In this document: one piece after another, positions 32,036 to 36,409 of the stretch
Position numbering within the stretch: the stretch's first letter is position 1
How the letters are laid out: each line of letters opens with the position of its first letter
NCBI GenBank assembly: GCA_021736135.1
Contig: JAIPGO010000033.1
Coordinates: 1 to 36,409, forward strand
Origin: Candidatus Cloacimonadota bacterium
Lineage (GTDB): Bacteria; Cloacimonadota; Cloacimonadia; Cloacimonadales; TCS61
DNA length: 36,409 nt
Reading direction: 5' to 3'
Position numbers and translations under genes: made by a program
Notes under the pieces: model-generated
What the model saw: the letters and a program-made list of their open reading frames with translations, nothing else
What the model was told of the DNA's origin: nothing
Databases searched by the model: none

Positions 32036-33934
32036 ATGGAGAGGAAAAAGTTTTTAGACAAGATCGCCAATAGTGAGGGAATTGAAAAAACGAACGCCCT
32101 AATGAAGTATTCCCGTTATTTACAACAGATAGATCCTGAGGAAAGCGCCAGGCTGGCGAAACAGGTGCTCGAAATAGCCCGTACAGAAAACGATGTGCAG
32201 TTGGAAATGAATGCCATGATACATCTTGCCACTGCCTTTTTCAATAAATCAGACATACCAGAAACTGAGCACTGGGTAAATCTTTTAATCAAGACCGGGG
32301 TGAAAAACAAGTTAGCTAAAGCCCTGGGAACAGCCTATGCAATAAAATCGCGAATTGCCTTAAATCAAAATAACGGTACACTTTCACTAAAACATATGCT
32401 GCTGGCTCTGGATTATTTTCTGGAATCAAATGATCAATATGATCTGATGAGTTGCTATAATGGGCTGGGGATAATTCACCTGATGAAAACCGAATTAGAT
32501 GAAGCAACTCACTATTTTCAATTAGCTTTACAGGTAGCTGAAGAAATTGGCAGTGAAGCCAGACATTCCATCAGAGTTAATATTGGCATTATCCAGCAGG
32601 ATCAGAAAAAGTATAAAGAGGCTTTGGAATCCAACTTTATATCTCTAAAATACTTTCAAGAAACTGACCAGAAGACTTCAGAAGCCAGTACATTGTATAA
32701 TATTGGATTTTGTTACTACCAGTTAGAGGATTTTGAAAAATCTTTTAACTACCTGGAAAAGTCTTATACGCTCAGTAAGGAATTGAATGAGCAATACCTT
32801 ATTAGTAAAAGGAGTAATGCCGTAGCCACAAATTTGATAAAAATGGGAAAGTTAGAAGAAGCTCTACCCTATATTGAAGAATCTGTGGAACTGGCAGAAA
32901 AGTATGACCTGCAATGGGATATGGCTTTAGGGTATGAAACTTTTTCTCTTTATTATAAGGAAAAGAGAGATTATCAACAGGCATATGAGTATCTGCAAAA
33001 AGTATTAGTGCTGAAAGAGAAAATATCTAAAGAAAATACCCAGGAAAAATTAGCCGAACTGGAAGCAAAACATAAAACTCAGATCTACAAATCAAAAAGT
33101 AGTGAACTGGATAAGAAAAATAAAGCTATGAGTAATCAGATCAGTATTTTAAATAAATCACTGCAAGACCTTAATAATACTCATCAGTTATTAAAAAAAG
33201 ACTTCCAGGAAGCAGTAAATAAAATGAATACTCAGGATGATATTTTGTCTTCGCAATCACGCATGGCTGTAATGGGTGAAATGGTTTCATCAATTGCTCA
33301 TCAATGGAGACAGCCTTTGAATATTATCGGTATTTTAGCCCAATCAATAGGTGATGCCTGGGATTTTAATGAAGTTACGGGAGTATTTCTGGACAAGCAG
33401 ATTGAGCATATCACGGAGCAAATCAGCTATATGAATGAAACCATCAATGATTTCCGTAATTTCTTCAAGCCCGATCTGATTGAAGAATTTGAGTTACAGG
33501 ACATGGTTGCCAAGTCATTAAAACTTATTGATTTTACTCTTCAACAAGCGGACATAAAGCTAGAAACTCAATTTGAAGGGAATTGCAGCATAAGCGGCAA
33601 TCCCAACGAGATTGTGCAGGTTTTGCTGAACATTATCAATAATGCACGGGACGCTATGCTGGAGGAAAATATTCCCGATCCCTATATTAAAATAACCGTA
33701 AAACCAGAAAAGGATAGCTGCAAGATCAGTGTATTCAATAAAGGTTCAGCCTTGCCTCCGGAGATCAAGGCAAAACTCTTTGAGCCCTATTTTACTACAA
33801 AAGGCAAAGACGGAACCGGTATTGGATTATATATTTCACGCATGATAATCGAAAATAAATATCATGGTAAACTGGAAATGGAAAACCTTACTGGGGGCGT
33901 GGAATTCACAATAAACATCCCTGTTACAGTTTAA
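32036..33934 (+). CDS. Soluble TPR sensor histidine kinase 3
   Basis: A 632-residue paralogue starting MERKKFLDKIANSEG. TPR units at about 20-335 (NGLGIIHLMKTELDEATHYF, NIGFCYYQLEDFEKSFNYL), coiled coil with KNKAMSNQISILNKSL, HisKA with MGEMVSSIAHQWRQPLNIIG (His422), N box NEIVQVLLNIINNARDAM, FNKGSAL, EPYFTTK, GTGIGLYISRM. It is closest to kinase 4 in sequence and length, so these two are probably the most recent duplicates. The leader ATATTTAATGAGG (32019-32031) is identical to that of kinase 1. Spacing from kinase 2 is 38 bases. Confidence 0.93.
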   Translation: MERKKFLDKIANSEGIEKTNALMKYSRYLQQIDPEESARLAKQVLEIARTENDVQLEMNAMIHLATAFFNKSDIPETEHWVNLLIKTGVKNKLAKALGTAYAIKSRIALNQNNGTLSLKHMLLALDYFLESNDQYDLMSCYNGLGIIHLMKTELDEATHYFQLALQVAEEIGSEARHSIRVNIGIIQQDQKKYKEALESNFISLKYFQETDQKTSEASTLYNIGFCYYQLEDFEKSFNYLEKSYTLSKELNEQYLISKRSNAVATNLIKMGKLEEALPYIEESVELAEKYDLQWDMALGYETFSLYYKEKRDYQQAYEYLQKVLVLKEKISKENTQEKLAELEAKHKTQIYKSKSSELDKKNKAMSNQISILNKSLQDLNNTHQLLKKDFQEAVNKMNTQDDILSSQSRMAVMGEMVSSIAHQWRQPLNIIGILAQSIGDAWDFNEVTGVFLDKQIEHITEQISYMNETINDFRNFFKPDLIEEFELQDMVAKSLKLIDFTLQQADIKLETQFEGNCSISGNPNEIVQVLLNIINNARDAMLEENIPDPYIKITVKPEKDSCKISVFNKGSALPPEIKAKLFEPYFTTKGKDGTGIGLYISRMIIENKYHGKLEMENLTGGVEFTINIPVTV

Positions 33935-33966
33935 CTTAGCCAGACATTTTTTAAGGAATATAGTAA

Positions 33967-35865
33967 ATGGAAAGAAAGAAGTTTTTAGACAGAATAGCTG
34001 CCAGCGAGGGCAAAGAGAAACTAAACGCCATACTGGATTATTCCAGATATCTGCGTCAAATAGACCCGTCGGAAAGTATTATACAGGCCAGACGGGTATT
34101 TGAGCAGGCAGTAGAGATTAATGATCATATCCAGGAAATATCTGCTCTGGTCTGTATGTGTAATGCCGGTTTTTATAACCCGGACATTGAAGAAACCGAG
34201 AGCATGATCAATCAACTATTGAAAACAGGTCTAAGGTATAAAGATCCCAATGCAATTGGAGCAGCTTATAATATGAAATCACGCCTGGCACTAAACCAGA
34301 ACAACTCAACTTTAGCTCTGCAATATATGATGCGCTCACTCGATTATTATCTGGAAATAAATAATAAGCAACAACTGCTGAGCTGTTATAATGCTCTGGG
34401 AATGATACATCAAAAGAGAGGAGAAGACGATGAGGCATATCATTATTTTGAGCTTTCCCTACAGATAGCCGAAGAAATAGATAACCTGGCAAAGCACTCC
34501 ATCAGAATGAATTTAGGGCATATATTATATGGACAGAAGAAATATCTGGAAGCTCTTGAAATAAATTTTAAGTCTCTGGAATATTTCCGTGAGCAGGACA
34601 TGAAAGCTTTCGAAGCAACTGCTCTTTTAAATATCGGGCTTTGCTACGCTTATTCAGGAGGTTTTGAGCAGGCAGTGCAATATCTGAAGGAATCACATGC
34701 ACTCAGAACATATATAACAAATCCCAATGATATATCGACCATATGTCTGGGCCTGACTACAACTTTAATCAATATCGGAGATCCTGCTGATGCCCTGCCA
34801 TATCTGGAAGAAGCGATGAATCTGGCTGACACCAATAACCTGAAATGGCTGCAGGCAGATTGTTATAAAGCATTTTCATCCTATTATGAAGCAATGGAGA
34901 ATCTGCCGGAATCGTTAAGATATTTGAAAAGGTATATTGACTTAAATGCAGATATCACTCAAGAGAATAATCAGGAAAAAATAACAGAACTGGAAGCAAA
35001 ATATAAGACTCAAATCTATAAACTTAAATCTACAGAATTAGATGAAAAAAATAAAGCTATGAGTAATCAGATAGCTGAGTTAAACAGTACTCTGCAAAAT
35101 CTGCAGCTTACGCATCGCCAGCTGCAGGAGGAATTTCAAGCGGCGGCAAACCGCATTAATACTCAGGATGATCTTCTCTCTTCGCAATCAAGAATGGCTG
35201 TTATGGGCGAAATGGTTTCTTCCATTGCTCATCAGTGGCGGCAACCCTTGAACATTGTAGGAATATTGGCACAGTCGATCGGTGATGCCTGGGATTTTGA
35301 GGAGTTGAATGATGAATTTTTGAAAAAGCAGCTGGAATTGATTTCGGGGCAAATACAATACATGAATGAGACCATCAATGATTTCCGCAATTTCTTTAAG
35401 CCGGAATTCATCAAAGAATTCAATCTTAAGGACGTAATTACCAGGTCATTACAACTATTGGATTTTACTTTAAAGAATGCCCAGGTAACGATTGTGACTG
35501 AATTCGAGGACGACTGCCGCAGTAGTGGTAATCCCAATGAAATAGTACAGGTACTGCTGAATATCATTAATAATGCCCGGGAAGCGATGCAGGAGAATAA
35601 TATTCCTGATCCCTTGATCAGGATAACTCTGCAGCAGCAGGAGGAGCAGATAATAATCGGGATATTTAATAAGGGACCGCAATTATCAGAAGAAACAAGA
35701 GCAAAACTTTTCGAGCCCTATTTCACTACAAAAGATAAAGACGGTACCGGTATTGGATTATATATCTCCCGCCTGATCATCGAAAACAAATTTCAGGGTA
35801 AACTGGAAATGAAAAATCTTGGTGACGGTGTGGAATTCTCGATAATATTGCCATCAGTGATATAA
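33967..35865 (+). CDS. Soluble TPR sensor histidine kinase 4
   Basis: A 632-residue paralogue starting MERKKFLDRIAASEG, last of the tandem set. TPR units at about 20-335 (NALGMIHQKRGEDDEAYHYF, NIGLCYAYSGGFEQAVQYL), coiled coil with KNKAMSNQIAELNSTLQNL, HisKA with MGEMVSSIAHQWRQPLNIVG (His422), N box NEIVQVLLNIINNAREAM, FNKGPQL, EPYFTTK, GTGIGLYISRL. AAGGA lies 9 bases before the ATG. The kinase half is nearly the same as that of kinase 3, while the TPR half differs more, as expected if the input side is the part that diversifies. Confidence 0.93.
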   Translation: MERKKFLDRIAASEGKEKLNAILDYSRYLRQIDPSESIIQARRVFEQAVEINDHIQEISALVCMCNAGFYNPDIEETESMINQLLKTGLRYKDPNAIGAAYNMKSRLALNQNNSTLALQYMMRSLDYYLEINNKQQLLSCYNALGMIHQKRGEDDEAYHYFELSLQIAEEIDNLAKHSIRMNLGHILYGQKKYLEALEINFKSLEYFREQDMKAFEATALLNIGLCYAYSGGFEQAVQYLKESHALRTYITNPNDISTICLGLTTTLINIGDPADALPYLEEAMNLADTNNLKWLQADCYKAFSSYYEAMENLPESLRYLKRYIDLNADITQENNQEKITELEAKYKTQIYKLKSTELDEKNKAMSNQIAELNSTLQNLQLTHRQLQEEFQAAANRINTQDDLLSSQSRMAVMGEMVSSIAHQWRQPLNIVGILAQSIGDAWDFEELNDEFLKKQLELISGQIQYMNETINDFRNFFKPEFIKEFNLKDVITRSLQLLDFTLKNAQVTIVTEFEDDCRSSGNPNEIVQVLLNIINNAREAMQENNIPDPLIRITLQQQEEQIIIGIFNKGPQLSEETRAKLFEPYFTTKDKDGTGIGLYISRLIIENKFQGKLEMKNLGDGVEFSIILPSVI

Positions 35866-36409
35866 TATCAGATATAAGGGCGTAATCGCCAGACATCCCA
35901 GCTGAGTTACTTTGCGTATGTCTTGTTCTGGTCAATTGCGGAGGTCTGCACCATTCGCCAGATTTCAGCCAAGGATTTGGCGAGTTATTGATGAACCCAC
36001 TTTGTACAAGAGTACCTTACAAGTAATATTCTGTCACTTTTGGGATAATATTTTATTCACCCTTTCAAACTCATTTCAAAGCTCTGCCTGGAATGTATCT
36101 TTTGTCAATTCTGCTGATATTTGTCATTTACCGGTAAATTTGCAAAATGTATCAGTATTTACAGCTCATATAAATCTTCTTTTTTCTAATCCTCTTATCT
36201 TTTATCCGTGCTATCCGTAAAATCCGCGGTTCAAATTCTTCTTTTTTTGGTTCTGGCTTGTCCAGGTTAGGAGATACTGTTCAGTGTAACTCTTTATATA
36301 ATTACCAAAATTCTTAAAATGAAGATGAAATGTGCACATCTGCTACGCTTTAGGCAGGATTATCGTAATTGACAAAACTAAATTTCCTGAGATAGTTTAG
36401 GGAATGTTA
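35866..36409. other. Non-coding right end with repeats
   Basis: No gene is supported after kinase 4. A GCTACCTTGCG-type copy is at about 35900-35970. A block of ATCCGTG-like sequence near 36199-36233 (TTATCCGTGCTATCCGTAAA, then ATCCGCGGTT) resembles the arm at 18855-18884. A plus-strand frame at 35912-36220 lies on repeat and has no ribosome-binding site. Confidence 0.65.
35900..35970 (-). repeat. GCTACCTTGCG-type dispersed repeat, diverged copy
   Basis: GCTGAGTTACTTTGCG on the left and GCGGAGGTCTGCACCATTCG, then CCAGATTTCAGC on the right. The ends are roughly inverted to each other, unlike the shorter copies. Confidence 0.55.

Noticed and set aside
28127-35865. The four kinases as pseudokinases
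   Set aside because: H, N, F and G2 boxes are intact in all four; only G1 differs, and in the same way, which argues for a variant active site and not decay.
35912-36220. 102-codon frame after kinase 4
   Set aside because: It begins inside the GCTACCTTGCG-type repeat, has no ribosome-binding site and no domain.

Overview
The window looks like a bacterial chromosome of moderate-to-low GC, with Gram-negative-type envelope genes, compact operons and intergenic spaces packed with short dispersed repeats. Secreted beta-propeller proteins, a secreted protein ending in an S74-type chaperone domain, an enlarged GlmS-like enzyme and soluble TPR histidine kinases suggest an uncultured FCB-type lineage such as Cloacimonadota. 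That placement is inference only; the window has no rRNA gene to test it.

Layout. 1-4.7 kb, minus strand: a small secreted protein resembling a subtilase propeptide, a PD40/TolB-like propeller protein, three doubtful mini-ORFs, about 1.4 kb without a convincing gene but with repeats, and a second secreted propeller protein. 4.7-5.4 kb: repeat-filled spacer. 5.4-16.8 kb, plus strand, housekeeping: purA; then rpmH-rnpA-yidD-yidC-khpB (ribosome, RNase P and membrane insertion); then a GlmS-like enzyme, ispF, a U32 peptidase-family protein, and an ABC substrate-binding protein plus permease without an ATPase. 16.8-17.4 kb: repeat-filled spacer.

17.4-27.8 kb is the most interesting part: an arsenic and thiol-redox island. 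One plus-strand cluster has ArsR, an ArsP/YraQ-type permease, a small cytosolic thioredoxin, a CcdA-like membrane protein and a secreted thioredoxin. A minus-strand operon has a second ArsR, a rhodanese without its catalytic Cys, a secreted thioredoxin-fold/S74 fusion, a MacB-like ABC pair and an ACR3 arsenite exporter. A third, plus-strand cluster has a 52-residue CxxC protein, a fusion of two thioredoxin folds to a CcdA/DsbD-like membrane domain, and a paralogue of the secreted thioredoxin. The first and third clusters begin with nearly the same promoter-operator (TTGAC, palindrome ATTTGGCG/CGCCAAAT, CAAATA at -10), so one ArsR probably controls both. The minus-strand operon starts beside a different palindrome, ATTTAGCTAAAT. 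The inferred logic is export of arsenic species by ArsP and ACR3, with transfer of electrons from the cytosol across the membrane to secreted thioredoxins.

28.1-35.9 kb: four tandem paralogous soluble histidine kinases, each TPR array, coiled coil, then kinase, with the phosphoacceptor His at residue 422 in all four once the second gene's start is corrected. No response regulator is present. The window ends in repeat-bearing non-coding sequence.

At least three dispersed repeat families recur in the spacers: a variable hairpin followed by TACTCCA, an element with GCTACCTTGCGAATGGTC, and an element with GTAGCAYAGACGTC.
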